Origin: Candidatus Melainabacteria bacterium
GTDB taxonomy: Bacteria; Cyanobacteriota; Vampirovibrionia; LMEP-6097
DNA: 57,221 bases
Direction: 5' to 3'
Assembly: GCA_028817775.1 (NCBI GenBank)
Contig: JAPPOW010000230.1
Coordinates: 1 to 57,221 of the forward strand
The translations under genes were made by a program, and so were the position numbers. Position 1 is the stretch's first letter; each line of letters begins with the position of its first letter. This document shows, piece after piece, positions 32,373 through 42,020 of the stretch. The notes below the pieces were generated by a model that was given only the letters and a program-made list of their open reading frames with translations, was not told the DNA's origin and ran no database searches.

Positions 32373-33322
32373 GCTGGACTCAGAGTCCCAACCGACATCA
32401 TTTTTTGGCATTGTTCTAAATATCTAACGATTTGAGAACCGTTGCTACCATCACTAGTAGGTACTGCTTTGTTCTCAATACAATCTAAGAAATGCTTACA
32501 CTCAAGACGAAGTGGCTCATCATTGGCATAGACTGGTTTCTCAACAGTCAGAGAACCATCAGCATTACGGCTATATAACTCCAACTTATTTTCCTTGAAT
32601 ACATCATTCAAAACAGCAGTCTTCTTACTACCATTTACCGTAAGCAAAGCTTGTTTCTGTGGATCTAACCAACTGTTGTGAATATGACCACCAATATTAT
32701 TCGGGAATACCAAATCTACGTGAACTACATCCACGACAGCATCATTTGCACTTGCCCAAGCACGTACCGATAAAATATCCTCTGGTTCTGCAGAAAGTAA
32801 ATAGGCCATCATTGATAAATCGTGAGGAGCTAAATCCCACATAACGTTTGAATCACGTCTGTGATTAGGGTTAAAGTTACGACGGTCAGAATTGATATAG
32901 TTGATCTCACCAAGCTCACCAGATTCAATTAAAGTCTTGAGCTTGTTAACAGCTGGATGATACAAAAGTAAATGACCAACCATCAAAACCAAATCGTTTT
33001 CCTGAGCAATACTGTGTAACTCCTCAGCTTCATTAAAGTTCTGAGCCAATGGCTTCTCAACGTAAACATTCTTGCCAGCAAGTAATGCTTGATGAGCTAA
33101 CTGATAATGAGTGCTCGATGGAGTTGCAATTACTAAACCATCAAAATCTTTGCTCAATAAGTCATTAAAATTATCAATACATTCAACTTGGGGATGATTT
33201 CTTTGGATAAACTCTATAGTCTCAGGATTGCGGTCGCATGCATACGCCAAGACTCCTAGTTCGCTAAAATTTCGAACAAGGTTTTTACCCCAGTGGCCGC
33301 AACCTACAATAGCTATTTGCAC
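32369..33322 (-). CDS. Gfo/Idh/MocA family oxidoreductase (nucleotide-sugar dehydrogenase type)
   Basis: 317 residues. Rossmann motif IAIVGCGHWGKNLVRNF at the N-terminus, then VEKPLAQNFNEAEEL (about 100, the EKP motif), and MWDLAPHDLSMMAYLL. It is closest in style to WlbA/WbpB-type UDP-sugar 3-dehydrogenases. The start is set at GTG 33322: TGC-TATTAT lies seven bases upstream. An apparent extension to 33400 begins AVANEDSNNKA, which is translated family B repeat. First gene of an operon with comEA and tsaD. Confidence 0.88.
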   Translation of the reverse strand: MQIAIVGCGHWGKNLVRNFSELGVLAYACDRNPETIEFIQRNHPQVECIDNFNDLLSKDFDGLVIATPSSTHYQLAHQALLAGKNVYVEKPLAQNFNEAEELHSIAQENDLVLMVGHLLLYHPAVNKLKTLIESGELGEINYINSDRRNFNPNHRRDSNVMWDLAPHDLSMMAYLLSAEPEDILSVRAWASANDAVVDVVHVDLVFPNNIGGHIHNSWLDPQKQALLTVNGSKKTAVLNDVFKENKLELYSRNADGSLTVEKPVYANDEPLRLECKHFLDCIENKAVPTSDGSNGSQIVRYLEQCQKMMSVGTLSPA

Positions 33323-33329
33323 AGCACCC

Positions 33330-33338
33330 ATAATAGCA
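33330..33338 (-). promoter_or_regulatory. Extended -10 box (TGCTATTAT) of the oxidoreductase operon
   Basis: Seven bases before GTG 33322 and at the edge of a family B element, as for rnpA. It predicts a leaderless mRNA. Confidence 0.5.
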
Positions 33339-33467
33339 AATTGGCTTACTTTATAAGGTTCAATAGCTTTGTTATTTGAGTCCTCATTGGCTACAGCCAA
33401 CTTCGGACCCGCCCATTCTGGGCTTCAAATGCCTCGCTCTTGAACCTTTTAAAGCAAGCCGAATTGC
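33336..33467. repeat. Family B element (reverse orientation) with ~28-nt arms
   Basis: Core GAGTCCTCATTGGCTACAG ... GCCAACTTCGGACC ... GGGCTTCAAATGCCTCGC. The arms, starting GCAAATTGGCTTACTTTA and ending TTTAAAGCAAGCCGAATTGC, pair over 28 positions with four mismatches. It lies upstream of the oxidoreductase operon. Confidence 0.8.
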
Positions 33468-33494
33468 CCATAACTAAGGGCTAACAGGTTATGA

Positions 33495-34259
33495 CTATTT
33501 TATTGCAAAGCCAATCTTGTTACTTCTTTGGCTGCCATCACGTACTAAATACAAGCTGTAATTGCCTTTGGCAAACTTCTTGTCGGTCACGAATTTAAGC
33601 TTAGTACCTTCTTTAGGGTCAGTGCTGAACTTGGCAATCTCAAGTTCTTTGCTTTTCTTAGCTTCGCTAGATTTGTAGAAAACCTTAATGGCATCTCTAT
33701 CTTTACCAAGCTTAGCAACTGTGATTTCGAACTCGTCACCCGCTTTGATTTCAATTGGCTCCTTCGGCTCAAAAATCTCTGGTTTGAAAATTTGTGCAGC
33801 AGAGATATAAAAATCTTCTATTTTGGAGTTGGCGTTGTAGTGCAGTCGTCCCTCAAGCTTGTTAGCAACCTCACTGGAGCTAATCAAACCGTCAAACTCA
33901 AAATTCTCTGACAAGCTGGTGTATACGTTCTGATCCTTGTGAAAGAGTACATTCCAGGAATCAACGCTATTACCATCGGTACGCCAGAAAAATCTTTGGC
34001 TATTATCACGCAAAGCCAGTACGCCGATACCATCTGTAAGTTCTGCTTCTTTGGGAAGGAAAGTAATTTTGACCTTGAAAGCCGCGGCTTCGCCATTATC
34101 TCCTTCAGGTAAGATAGTTTTGGCAGTACCAATATAATCACCTGGAGGAAAGTCTACGGTTTCACTTTCAATCCCAAATATTTTTCTAATATTGACACAG
34201 CTAGTAAGGCTAAAGGAAATTGCTGTTGCTATTATCAAAGTTTTGATTGATGACTTCAT
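33495..34259 (-). CDS. Hypothetical lipoprotein
   Basis: 254 residues with a lipoprotein signal (MKSSIKTLIIATAISFSLTSC, lipobox LTSC). The mature protein is beta-rich; the last 90 residues (EIKAGDEFEITVAKLGKDRD ... KGNYSLYLVRDGSQRSNKIGF) look like an Ig-like/IPT-type domain. No specific family is recognised. TATAAT lies nine bases before the ATG. Confidence 0.7.
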   Translation of the reverse strand: MKSSIKTLIIATAISFSLTSCVNIRKIFGIESETVDFPPGDYIGTAKTILPEGDNGEAAAFKVKITFLPKEAELTDGIGVLALRDNSQRFFWRTDGNSVDSWNVLFHKDQNVYTSLSENFEFDGLISSSEVANKLEGRLHYNANSKIEDFYISAAQIFKPEIFEPKEPIEIKAGDEFEITVAKLGKDRDAIKVFYKSSEAKKSKELEIAKFSTDPKEGTKLKFVTDKKFAKGNYSLYLVRDGSQRSNKIGFAIK

Positions 34260-34268
34260 TACTTGTTT

Positions 34269-34274
34269 ATTATA
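34269..34274 (-). promoter_or_regulatory. -10 box (TATAAT) of the lipoprotein gene
   Basis: Nine bases before ATG 34259. The overlapping TATAAA on the plus strand may serve the divergent LCP gene. Confidence 0.45.
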
Positions 34275-34292
34275 AACTAAGACTTACGCCTG

Positions 34293-35207
34293 ATGAAATT
34301 GATCAAGCCAGCTCTAATAGCTTTTTCTAGCATTGTTTTGCTAGGTTCTATCTATTTTTTCTTTATTGGTGACCGCTATTCATCGGTTGAGCCTCTGGAG
34401 AAAATCTACAGTAGCGATAGACCTCAATTAGAAGAGGAGTTAAATATTTTGATCTTGGGTGCTGATTCTTTAGTACCGGGGAAGCTTGAGGGCTGGAACG
34501 GTCGTTCCGATGTAATTGTTCTACTGAACTTCAATCCGCGAACTAAACAAGTCTCAATTTTGAGTATCCCGCGTGACACTCATATTGAACTCAAAAAATA
34601 TCCTGATATTCATAGAATCAATTCTGCTAATCAGTTTGGTGGTTATAAGCTCAGTAAACGAGCAGTACGGCGTTTGCTTGACAAGGTCAAAATTGACCAC
34701 GTAATTGTCTTTAGTATGAAATCAACTATCGAATTATTGGAGACTTTGGGCCCCCTCAAAATTTTTGTGCCTGTTGATATGAAGTATCGGGACAAGAGTG
34801 CAGGCTTAGATATTGATATCAAAGCGGGGTTGCAGGAGCTTGAAGGTAAGGAATTAATGAATTTTTTGCGTTTCCGTAATCTCAACAAGGGTGATATTGG
34901 ACGGATTGAGCGCCAGCATATATTCTTTAGGGCTGCGCTCAAAAAGCTGTCACAGCCTGAAATGATCTTTAGATTACCAGGGATTTTACTCAAAGCGGGA
35001 CGCACTTTCACCACTGATATGAGCTTCCGAGAGCTTTTTGAGCTTGGAACTTTGCTAAGATCTTTATTACCGGGTTCTGAACAAGAGCAGGATAATGTCT
35101 GGGATTTTCAGAGTTATATAGTACCGGGTGATTTTGGGGAAGATGGATCCTGGGTTCCTAATCATTCCAAAATCAAAGTAATGATGCAAGAAATAAGAAG
35201 GAAATGA
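34293..35207 (+). CDS. LytR-CpsA-Psr (LCP) family protein
   Basis: 304 residues: one N-terminal membrane helix (ALIAFSSIVLLGSIYFFFIG) and an LCP phosphotransferase domain. Motifs: NILILGADS (about 51), GWNGRSDVIVLLNFNPRTK (Arg/Asp pair), LSIPRDTHIE (about 95) and LMNFLRFRN...GDIGRIERQHIFFRA (about 188-210). LCP enzymes ligate undecaprenyl-linked glycopolymers to the cell wall or other acceptors. It overlaps the following glycosyltransferase by four bases (ATGA), suggesting a joint role in surface polysaccharide. Confidence 0.92.
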   Translation: MKLIKPALIAFSSIVLLGSIYFFFIGDRYSSVEPLEKIYSSDRPQLEEELNILILGADSLVPGKLEGWNGRSDVIVLLNFNPRTKQVSILSIPRDTHIELKKYPDIHRINSANQFGGYKLSKRAVRRLLDKVKIDHVIVFSMKSTIELLETLGPLKIFVPVDMKYRDKSAGLDIDIKAGLQELEGKELMNFLRFRNLNKGDIGRIERQHIFFRAALKKLSQPEMIFRLPGILLKAGRTFTTDMSFRELFELGTLLRSLLPGSEQEQDNVWDFQSYIVPGDFGEDGSWVPNHSKIKVMMQEIRRK

Positions 35208-36577
35208 AATTACTGGACAAAAGTCGCGCACGCAAGTTAGGAATTTTTAGTTTTTGGCAAGGTAACCACCGTGATCGTCTGGCTTTATTTGGGATCATTG
35301 CTGGGATTTGGTTGGTGATCCGCTTGATTGAGGAGTTCATGCCTAATAAATACTTGGAGGCTCTTCCTGGTGATGTCTCATTAACTTTGCTCGCTTTGAT
35401 TGTTTTAGTTATGACTGCTCACGCAGTTTTTATTTTTGTAGCACAGTATCATCGCCGCCGTAACCCACGCGAGCTCAATGGCGATTATCAACCGAGTGTT
35501 GATATTTTTATTTCTGCACATAATGAGGAGGCCGTAATTGGAGCTACTCTAGATCGTTTGTTGCAATTGAGCTATCCCAATTTGAAAATCTATATCATTA
35601 ATGATCGTAGTCAAGACCGTACTCAAGAAATCATTGAAGCTTGTGCTGCACAAGCAGCTGGCAAGATAGTTGTAATCAACCGACCTGATGATGCATTCCC
35701 GGGTAAAGCTGCAGCATTGAATGATGCACTTGAAATTTCTGACGGTGAAGTGATCTTGGTGCTTGATGCAGACGCTCGTATTGAGGATAGTTTTATTGCA
35801 AGTATAGTGAGCTGCTTAGATGATCCACTGGTTGCTGCGGTGCAGGCACAGAAAGTAATTGCTAACCCTGAGGCAAATTTATTGGCGCGCCAGCAATTGC
35901 ATGAATATGCGATGGACACTTATTTACAGATGGGGCGTGATAGTATTCGCGGCTCGGTTGAATTGCGCGGCAATGGTCAGTTAATTAAACGTGAAGCGCT
36001 TGAAGATGTCGGTGGTTGGAACGAAGAAACAATTACTGATGATCTTGATCTTTCCACTTGCCTGCACGTCAAAGGTTGGGATATTAGATTTAGTCCTGAG
36101 AATAAAGTTTATGAGGAAGCAGTTACCACTATGGATGGTTTTATCAAGCAGCGCCGGCGTTGGGCTGAGGGTAGTATGCGCCGTTACCTCAATTATTTCT
36201 TGCAGCTTTTGAAACCAGGTAATTTAACTTTGAATCAAATCTTTGATACTTTCTTCTTCCTTGGTGAGTTTAGTATTCCGCTTTGGTTGTCACTCGATAT
36301 TGTCTATGAAGTGATTAGGATTGCTAGCGGTCGTGAGACCTACCTGACTACCTTGATGTATTTGAGTATGTCTTTGACGGTTATCATCGGCGTGTCTATG
36401 TTCAATGGTCTACGGATTTATAAACAACAGGGTTTCTTTGAGGCTTTGGGCAATACTATAGTTGGTGCTAGCTATATTGTTAGTACCTGGACCATGATTA
36501 TCATGATGACTTATCGCAAGATCTTGTTTAGTCGTAGTGTTGGAACTTGGGCTCGTAGTCCCAAAGGGTCTTCTTAG
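35204..36577 (+). CDS. Processive family 2 glycosyltransferase (membrane)
   Basis: 457 residues. N-terminal membrane segments (about 25-85), a GT-A catalytic domain, VDIFISAHNEEAVIGATL (about 97), VLDADARIEDSF (DxD, about 187), ITDDLDLSTCLH (about 270) and the processive-enzyme motif KQRRRWAEGSM (about 312), then C-terminal helices. This is the layout of BcsA/HAS/PgaC/NodC-like polysaccharide synthases. The sugar is unknown. It is coupled to the LCP gene. Confidence 0.92.
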   Translation: MKLLDKSRARKLGIFSFWQGNHRDRLALFGIIAGIWLVIRLIEEFMPNKYLEALPGDVSLTLLALIVLVMTAHAVFIFVAQYHRRRNPRELNGDYQPSVDIFISAHNEEAVIGATLDRLLQLSYPNLKIYIINDRSQDRTQEIIEACAAQAAGKIVVINRPDDAFPGKAAALNDALEISDGEVILVLDADARIEDSFIASIVSCLDDPLVAAVQAQKVIANPEANLLARQQLHEYAMDTYLQMGRDSIRGSVELRGNGQLIKREALEDVGGWNEETITDDLDLSTCLHVKGWDIRFSPENKVYEEAVTTMDGFIKQRRRWAEGSMRRYLNYFLQLLKPGNLTLNQIFDTFFFLGEFSIPLWLSLDIVYEVIRIASGRETYLTTLMYLSMSLTVIIGVSMFNGLRIYKQQGFFEALGNTIVGASYIVSTWTMIIMMTYRKILFSRSVGTWARSPKGSS

Positions 36578-37566
36578 TCAGCTTCTGGTGCAGCCAGATC
36601 CAAAAGACTACGTACATCGTCTTTATTGTCTAAATTTGTTTCAATGAAACTATTGATTGCTCCGTTGAGTTTGCTTGGATCAATTGTAAGTAAGTCCTGA
36701 GCGATAGTTCTATATTCACTAATAGTTTCTAGAGCACGCTCTTTGACTAGTGTTAACTTGGCAGTTAATTTGCTAAGGAAATCAGTATATTCTTTAGCTT
36801 TATTCATTATTTCTAGGCCTTGTTGGAAATGTTGACCATGCTCAGTTAATTGAGCCACAAAGGTTTCAAGTCTAGCTCCTAGCTCCTCTGGTTTTTTGTT
36901 TGGTTGAATCCCATTAATATCCGCTCTTAGTGCACTGATTCCTTCTGTTACTTTTGTTTGGAAGGCTTCTAGGCTGTGAGGCGGAAGTGCAGTTTTTAGG
37001 CTTATTACCTGATCAACAAAGCTAAGTAGTGTTCTAAAGCTTCGTGGTAATGTACCTGGATCGATAGTTTCTTGCCAAGATTTTTGCACTAGCTCTTCGC
37101 TTTCACCAACAAGTATTCTTTGCCAAAATGGTTTAGCTTTCTCAAATCTTGGGCGGGTAATTTCAGCTGAATCCTTTTCATCAACAAAGAATGGCGCAAA
37201 GTACAGTGCGGGTCTGGCTCTAAGTAGCTCAATATCTCCATCCGCACAATCTCCAATTTGTGTGGTGATTGAATATGGAGCTGCAGACCTATCCTTGGAG
37301 CTGGCTTCAGACAGACGGTCTTTGAAGTAGCGGAAGGCAAGGTCTTCATCAACAGAATCATGGGCAAGGTTAATCATTACATCCTGAAAATTTGCTAACC
37401 TTGCAAGCCTGATCCTGCGAGCTTCAAGTGATACAGGCTTAGAGCCCTCGACGTACGACGTCCTGATTTCCATATTTTCATTAAGTTCGTCATGACCGTG
37501 CACTTGCTCCATTACAGCGGCAAAGTCTGGTCCTAATAAATTTAAGCTTGCTAAATTTAGGCTCAT
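36574..37566 (-). CDS. Hypothetical protein
   Basis: 330 residues, soluble, no recognised family. The C-terminal half (about 190-310) is long alpha-helical, probably coiled coil (TFVAQLTEHGQHFQQGLEIM; LVKERALETISEYRTIAQDL). TATAAT lies 15 bases before the ATG. It overlaps the convergent glycosyltransferase by four bases. Confidence 0.6.
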   Translation of the reverse strand: MSLNLASLNLLGPDFAAVMEQVHGHDELNENMEIRTSYVEGSKPVSLEARRIRLARLANFQDVMINLAHDSVDEDLAFRYFKDRLSEASSKDRSAAPYSITTQIGDCADGDIELLRARPALYFAPFFVDEKDSAEITRPRFEKAKPFWQRILVGESEELVQKSWQETIDPGTLPRSFRTLLSFVDQVISLKTALPPHSLEAFQTKVTEGISALRADINGIQPNKKPEELGARLETFVAQLTEHGQHFQQGLEIMNKAKEYTDFLSKLTAKLTLVKERALETISEYRTIAQDLLTIDPSKLNGAINSFIETNLDNKDDVRSLLDLAAPEAD

Positions 37567-37662
37567 GCGGACTAATTGTATTATATTGGGCCCTCGATTG
37601 TCAATCTTATCTTGTGATGTGTTGATTAGGCTTTATCGAGCTGATTAGGTTACCATGTTGTT

Positions 37663-39759
37663 ATGACCAATCCACTCTTGAATTATCAGGAATTTGTGCC
37701 CTATGAGCAAATCAAAGCTGAACATATAGTGCCAGCAGTTAAGCAGGCAATTGAGCAATCTCAAGCTGAATTGGAGCAGATACTTGCTAAGCAGGATTTG
37801 AATTTTGCTGGAGCCATGCAGTCATTTATCGAGATGGAGAAAATTCTTGAGCGAGTTTGGAATCCAGTCGAGAATTTGCTTAGTTTGATGGGGCAGGATG
37901 ATATTCGTGATGCAGCCAATGAAGCACGCCCACTAGTAGTTGAGTTCTATAACAACTACTCGCTTGATCCAAGGGTATATAAATTAGTCAAAGATTATTC
38001 GCAGACTGATGAAGCCAAAGCTTTGACCGGTGAGCGCAAGCGTCACCTCGAAACAACTCTATTGGATTTTAGACTCTCCGGTGCTGAGCTTGAAGGTAAG
38101 GATAAAGAAGAGTTCAAAGAACTTAATCTTAAACTCTCTGAGCTCTCTCAAAAATTTTCAGACAATGCTACTGATTCCAAGTTTGAACTGGTGATCGCGG
38201 ACTCTAGTGATTTAGCAGGTTTGCCTGATGATATTCTTGCTGGCGCTAAACGCAAAGCTGATGAGATGCGCGAGCAAGGAGCAGAGATTGCAGCAGATGC
38301 TTGGCTCTTCAATCTTGATTATCCATCTTATGGACCCTTTATGAAGTTCGCTGACAGTGGTGCATTGCGCAAACAGCTTTATTTAGCATACTTAGCCAAA
38401 GCAACTACTAATGCTAATCGTGGTCTGCTCGGCGAGAAAGACGATTCACTTGATAATGAACCATTGATCGCTCAAATTTTTGCAGCCAAGTTGCGCAAAA
38501 CTAAATTGCTAGGTTTTAAGAACTATGCTGAGCTGAGTTTGGAAACTAAAATGGCACCAAGTCCTGAGGAGGTGACAGAATTCTTACAAAGACTAGCTTC
38601 TAAGTCTAAAGCCTTGGCTCAAAGTGAGTATCAAGATCTAGTAGCCTACCAAAAAGAGATTGGCTACCATAATACAGAAAATAACCCAGAGAAAATCTAT
38701 CCATGGGATCGCGACTATCTCTCTGAGAAATTACGCAAGGCTAAGTTTGACTTCGATACTAATTTAACTAAGCCATATTTTGAGCTTCGTAACACCATCG
38801 ATGGCATGTTCAATATCGCTAGAACCCTTTTTTCAATTGAGCTTGAGCAGGTTAATAATATTGAAGCTTGGCATGATGATGTTGAAGTTTATCAATTGAA
38901 GAATAAAGATGGTTCTTTGATTGGTAGTTTCTATATGGATCTCTACCCGCGTGATATCAAACGCCAGGGTGCTTGGGTGATGCCATTGGTGGCAGCTTCT
39001 ACTGATATCAATGCTCAGCGTATCAAGCCACAATGCACTTTGGTTTGTAATCTCACTAAACCACATGAAGGCGAGCCAAGCTTGCTGACTCATATGGAAG
39101 TAGTAACTTTATTTCATGAATTTGGTCATGCTCTGCACCACTTGTTCTCGACTGTTGAGCTAGAGCCGCTTTCTGGAACCAATGTGGAGTGGGACTTTGT
39201 TGAATTGCCGTCACAACTCAATGAAAATTTTGCTTGGGAGCGTGAGTCGCTTGAGACCTTTGCCAAGCATCATGAGACTGGTGAAGCCATTCCTCAAGAC
39301 CTGCTTGATAAGATGCTTGCAGCAAGGACTTTCAATGAGGGACTAGCCTGTATTAGACAGCTAGAGTTTGGTTTGTTTGATCTAGCTATTCATATGCGTG
39401 AGAGCGCTGAAGATAGCCGCTCGCCAAATGATATTTTCAAAGAGATAGTAGATAAGTATGGTTTGTTTGAAGTTTGGCAAGGAACTAACTTCCCTTGTTC
39501 TTTCTCACATATTTTTGCAGGCGGCTATGCTGCTGGTTACTATAGCTATAAATGGGCTGAAGTACTTGAGGCTGATGCTTTCTCTCGTTTCCAAAAGGAA
39601 GGGGTGCTCAACTCTAGTCTAGGACAAGAATATAGAGAGAAGATTTTAGAGCGCGGGGATGCTGAGCCGCCGATGGAATTATTCAAAGATTTTATGGGAC
39701 GTGAACCGAAAGAAGATGCTTTGCTTGAAAGAATGGGTTTGGAGGTAACTAATGTCTAA
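37663..39759 (+). CDS. prlC: M3 family oligopeptidase (oligopeptidase A type)
   Basis: 698 residues, the normal length of OpdA/PrlC. The zinc motif HEFGHALHHLFS (about 486-497) with the downstream Glu in FVELPSQLNENF is intact. N-terminal YEQIKAEHIVPAVKQAI and C-terminal FSHIFAGGYAAGYYSYKW are typical. It is a cytosolic metallopeptidase that degrades peptides, including signal peptides. It overlaps the aminopeptidase gene by eight bases: a peptide-recycling pair. Confidence 0.95.
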   Translation: MTNPLLNYQEFVPYEQIKAEHIVPAVKQAIEQSQAELEQILAKQDLNFAGAMQSFIEMEKILERVWNPVENLLSLMGQDDIRDAANEARPLVVEFYNNYSLDPRVYKLVKDYSQTDEAKALTGERKRHLETTLLDFRLSGAELEGKDKEEFKELNLKLSELSQKFSDNATDSKFELVIADSSDLAGLPDDILAGAKRKADEMREQGAEIAADAWLFNLDYPSYGPFMKFADSGALRKQLYLAYLAKATTNANRGLLGEKDDSLDNEPLIAQIFAAKLRKTKLLGFKNYAELSLETKMAPSPEEVTEFLQRLASKSKALAQSEYQDLVAYQKEIGYHNTENNPEKIYPWDRDYLSEKLRKAKFDFDTNLTKPYFELRNTIDGMFNIARTLFSIELEQVNNIEAWHDDVEVYQLKNKDGSLIGSFYMDLYPRDIKRQGAWVMPLVAASTDINAQRIKPQCTLVCNLTKPHEGEPSLLTHMEVVTLFHEFGHALHHLFSTVELEPLSGTNVEWDFVELPSQLNENFAWERESLETFAKHHETGEAIPQDLLDKMLAARTFNEGLACIRQLEFGLFDLAIHMRESAEDSRSPNDIFKEIVDKYGLFEVWQGTNFPCSFSHIFAGGYAAGYYSYKWAEVLEADAFSRFQKEGVLNSSLGQEYREKILERGDAEPPMELFKDFMGREPKEDALLERMGLEVTNV

Positions 39760-41143
39760 ATTAACAGTTGAGGTGATTACAGGGGAGCCCTATGGCTTTA
39801 ATGAAGATCCCGGACTTAATGAGCGTAAGCCTGCTTTGACTCAATACTTGCCTAAGGAGCGCAAGCTCAAATTATTTCTTGGTCCGAAATCCAAGCTTAG
39901 TCTGAGCAAGATCCGTCAACGAGTTTCTGATGTTGATTGGAAACATGTTTCAGAGACTGAAGTAGAGATTGATACTGATAGTCTTGATGCTGCTCAAGCT
40001 GAAGCCCTCTATGAAATGATTGCTCTTAAAAGTTTTGTCTTTGATAAGTACAAAACTTCAGCGGCTGAACGCCACGTCCAGGTCAAGCGTTTAGCCTTCA
40101 AGAAAAAGAAACCAGAAGGCTTCAATTCTCGTTTACGTGATGAAATTATTACTGGAGTTAAATTCTGCCGCGATATAGTTTCTAGTAATGCTGATACTAT
40201 CAATCCTGGTCAGATGCAACGCTTTGCTGAAGAGATTGCTAAGAACTCAAAGAATGTTAAGTGCAAAACTATCAATGTTACTCAAGCTCAGAAAAAGGGC
40301 ATGGGTGCACTACTGGCTGTAGGTGCTGAATCACTAAAAAATTCACCAGTTGATTTTCATCCTCGTCTAGTGCAGCTAGATTTCACTGGTGCTAAGGCTG
40401 CCAAGTCTAAAGAAGTTAAGCATATAGTTCTAGTGGGTAAGGGGATTACTTTTGATACTGGTGGACTTTGCCTCAAGCCAACTCAATACATGCTTGATAT
40501 GAAGTCTGATATGGCTGGCTCAGCGACAGTGCTCTCAGTGATGAAAGTGCTTGCTAAGATTGCTGGCAAGGTTGGAAGCAATATCAAGGTCACTGGTATC
40601 ATGGCATTGACCGAGAATGGTTTTGGAGCAAGTAGCTACAAACCTGGTGATGTACTTAAAGCAATGAACGGTAAAACTATCCAGGTGGTGGATACTGATG
40701 CGGAAGGTAGATTGGCTCTTGCTGACGCTTTGAGTTATGCTTCAAGTCTCAAGCCGGATATCATTATTGACCTGGCTACTCTGACTGGTTCAATCGTTGC
40801 TACTTTAGGAGAGGTGGCTGCTGGTGCTATGGGTGACGAGGATTTGTTTACTGAAGTCAATAAAGCATTTGAACGTGAAGGTGAAAAAATCTGGCGCATG
40901 CCACTTTATGATTACTACAAAGATTCACTCAAATCAGAGATCGCTGATATCAAACACTGTAATACGAGACCAGATGCGCTTTGCGCTGGAATTTTCCTCA
41001 AAGAATTTGTCGATGAGAATATTGATTGGTTGCATCTCGATATTGCTGGTTTAGGTTTTATTGAAAATGATGGGCTCTGGGCTTACAAGGGTGCAACTGG
41101 TTTTGCAGTAAAAGGTTTAGTTAAGTACATTCTTTCCCAGTAA
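39752..41143 (+). CDS. pepA: Leucyl aminopeptidase (M17)
   Basis: 463 residues. Two-metal aminopeptidase; metal and catalytic residues are in GKGITFDTGGLCLKP (about 229), MKSDMAGSATVLSVM (about 249) and DTDAEGRLALADAL (about 315; the usual N of NTDAEGR is D). The C-terminus matches the catalytic domain through GATGFAVKGLV. The N-terminal domain is diverged. It is translationally coupled to the M3 oligopeptidase. Confidence 0.95.
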   Translation: MSKLTVEVITGEPYGFNEDPGLNERKPALTQYLPKERKLKLFLGPKSKLSLSKIRQRVSDVDWKHVSETEVEIDTDSLDAAQAEALYEMIALKSFVFDKYKTSAAERHVQVKRLAFKKKKPEGFNSRLRDEIITGVKFCRDIVSSNADTINPGQMQRFAEEIAKNSKNVKCKTINVTQAQKKGMGALLAVGAESLKNSPVDFHPRLVQLDFTGAKAAKSKEVKHIVLVGKGITFDTGGLCLKPTQYMLDMKSDMAGSATVLSVMKVLAKIAGKVGSNIKVTGIMALTENGFGASSYKPGDVLKAMNGKTIQVVDTDAEGRLALADALSYASSLKPDIIIDLATLTGSIVATLGEVAAGAMGDEDLFTEVNKAFEREGEKIWRMPLYDYYKDSLKSEIADIKHCNTRPDALCAGIFLKEFVDENIDWLHLDIAGLGFIENDGLWAYKGATGFAVKGLVKYILSQ

Positions 41144-41183
41144 AAGTTAATACGTAAAGTATCTTGTCGAGGGGCATTATGTT

Positions 41184-41192
41184 TGTTAAAAT
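41184..41192 (+). promoter_or_regulatory. Extended -10 box (TGTTAAAAT)
   Basis: Six bases before ATG 41199, predicting a leaderless mRNA for the unknown gene. Confidence 0.5.
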
Positions 41193-41198
41193 TTCCTT

Positions 41199-41975
41199 AT
41201 GATACAAATTGTAGATGGGCCTTTGCTCGCTGTTCACAAGCGGGCACGCAGGCAGGTTGTGGCGCAGACAGGTCAACGAAAGCAACTAGCTGAGCAAGCA
41301 CGGACTGCGACTGAATACGATCAGTTGCCAGCTCAATATTTAAGTTTGATTCACGCAGCAGGAGTAGAAGATCCGAGGGGCGGCCCCAATGAGCAAGATA
41401 GGGAAGCACTGGGATTAACTATGGATGCTCTTACTAGCTACGCAAAAATTTTGGAGACAAAAGATAGAGAAGCCAAACGACTAGCAGACAGACAAGAGTT
41501 CGATCAGATAGAGCAAGAGAAAGCTATCCTGGTTAAGCAGCTCTTGCCTGATGTGATTAGTTTTTTGGAGAGCGAAGCTACCAAGGCAGAATTAAGCGAG
41601 CGCTTTGGCAAGAAGGCTTTTAGATATGACTTTATTAATGAGGATCTGCAAGTTGGGCCGCAATTTAGGCAGCAGGCTAGAGCCCGTAATTGTTTTGCCA
41701 ACTATGATAATGGCAAGGTTTATAGTTTTAGTCTTGGTCCAGATATAGTGCCAGAAATTAATCAAGATCCTGCATTGGCTGAGCAGATAGCAAGATGTTT
41801 CAATTTTAAGCATCGTGGAATATCTTTCTTGTCTGATGAACTCTATAGAGATCCTGATTTGAGTGAGCTTAAGGATGTTCTAGAAGCTAGGCTGCAAGTA
41901 AAAACTGGTTCCTTGCGAAGAACTTGGAATAACTTAGTCGGTGCTAGCCAGGCTCCAGCTGTTTCAAGCAGCTAA
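41199..41975 (+). CDS. Hypothetical protein
   Basis: 258 residues, soluble and highly charged. A helical middle (about 65-130: AKILETKDREAKRLADRQEF, EQEKAILVKQLLPDVISFLE) is followed by a folded C-terminal part with FANYDNGKVYSFSLGPDI. No family is recognised. Confidence 0.6.
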   Translation: MIQIVDGPLLAVHKRARRQVVAQTGQRKQLAEQARTATEYDQLPAQYLSLIHAAGVEDPRGGPNEQDREALGLTMDALTSYAKILETKDREAKRLADRQEFDQIEQEKAILVKQLLPDVISFLESEATKAELSERFGKKAFRYDFINEDLQVGPQFRQQARARNCFANYDNGKVYSFSLGPDIVPEINQDPALAEQIARCFNFKHRGISFLSDELYRDPDLSELKDVLEARLQVKTGSLRRTWNNLVGASQAPAVSSS

Positions 41976-42004
41976 TCGCTAGACTTTGATTAAGCCTTTT
42001 GAGA

Positions 42005-42013
42005 TGCTATTAT
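42005..42013 (+). promoter_or_regulatory. Extended -10 box (TGCTATTAT) of trpB
   Basis: Seven bases before ATG 42021, predicting a leaderless trpB mRNA. Confidence 0.55.
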
Positions 42014-42020
42014 TGCTTGA

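Noticed and set aside
33323..33400. N-terminal extension of the Gfo/Idh oxidoreductase
   Set aside because: The extra residues (AVANEDSNNK) are translated family B repeat, also seen inside TrpB; the Rossmann motif starts right at GTG 33322.
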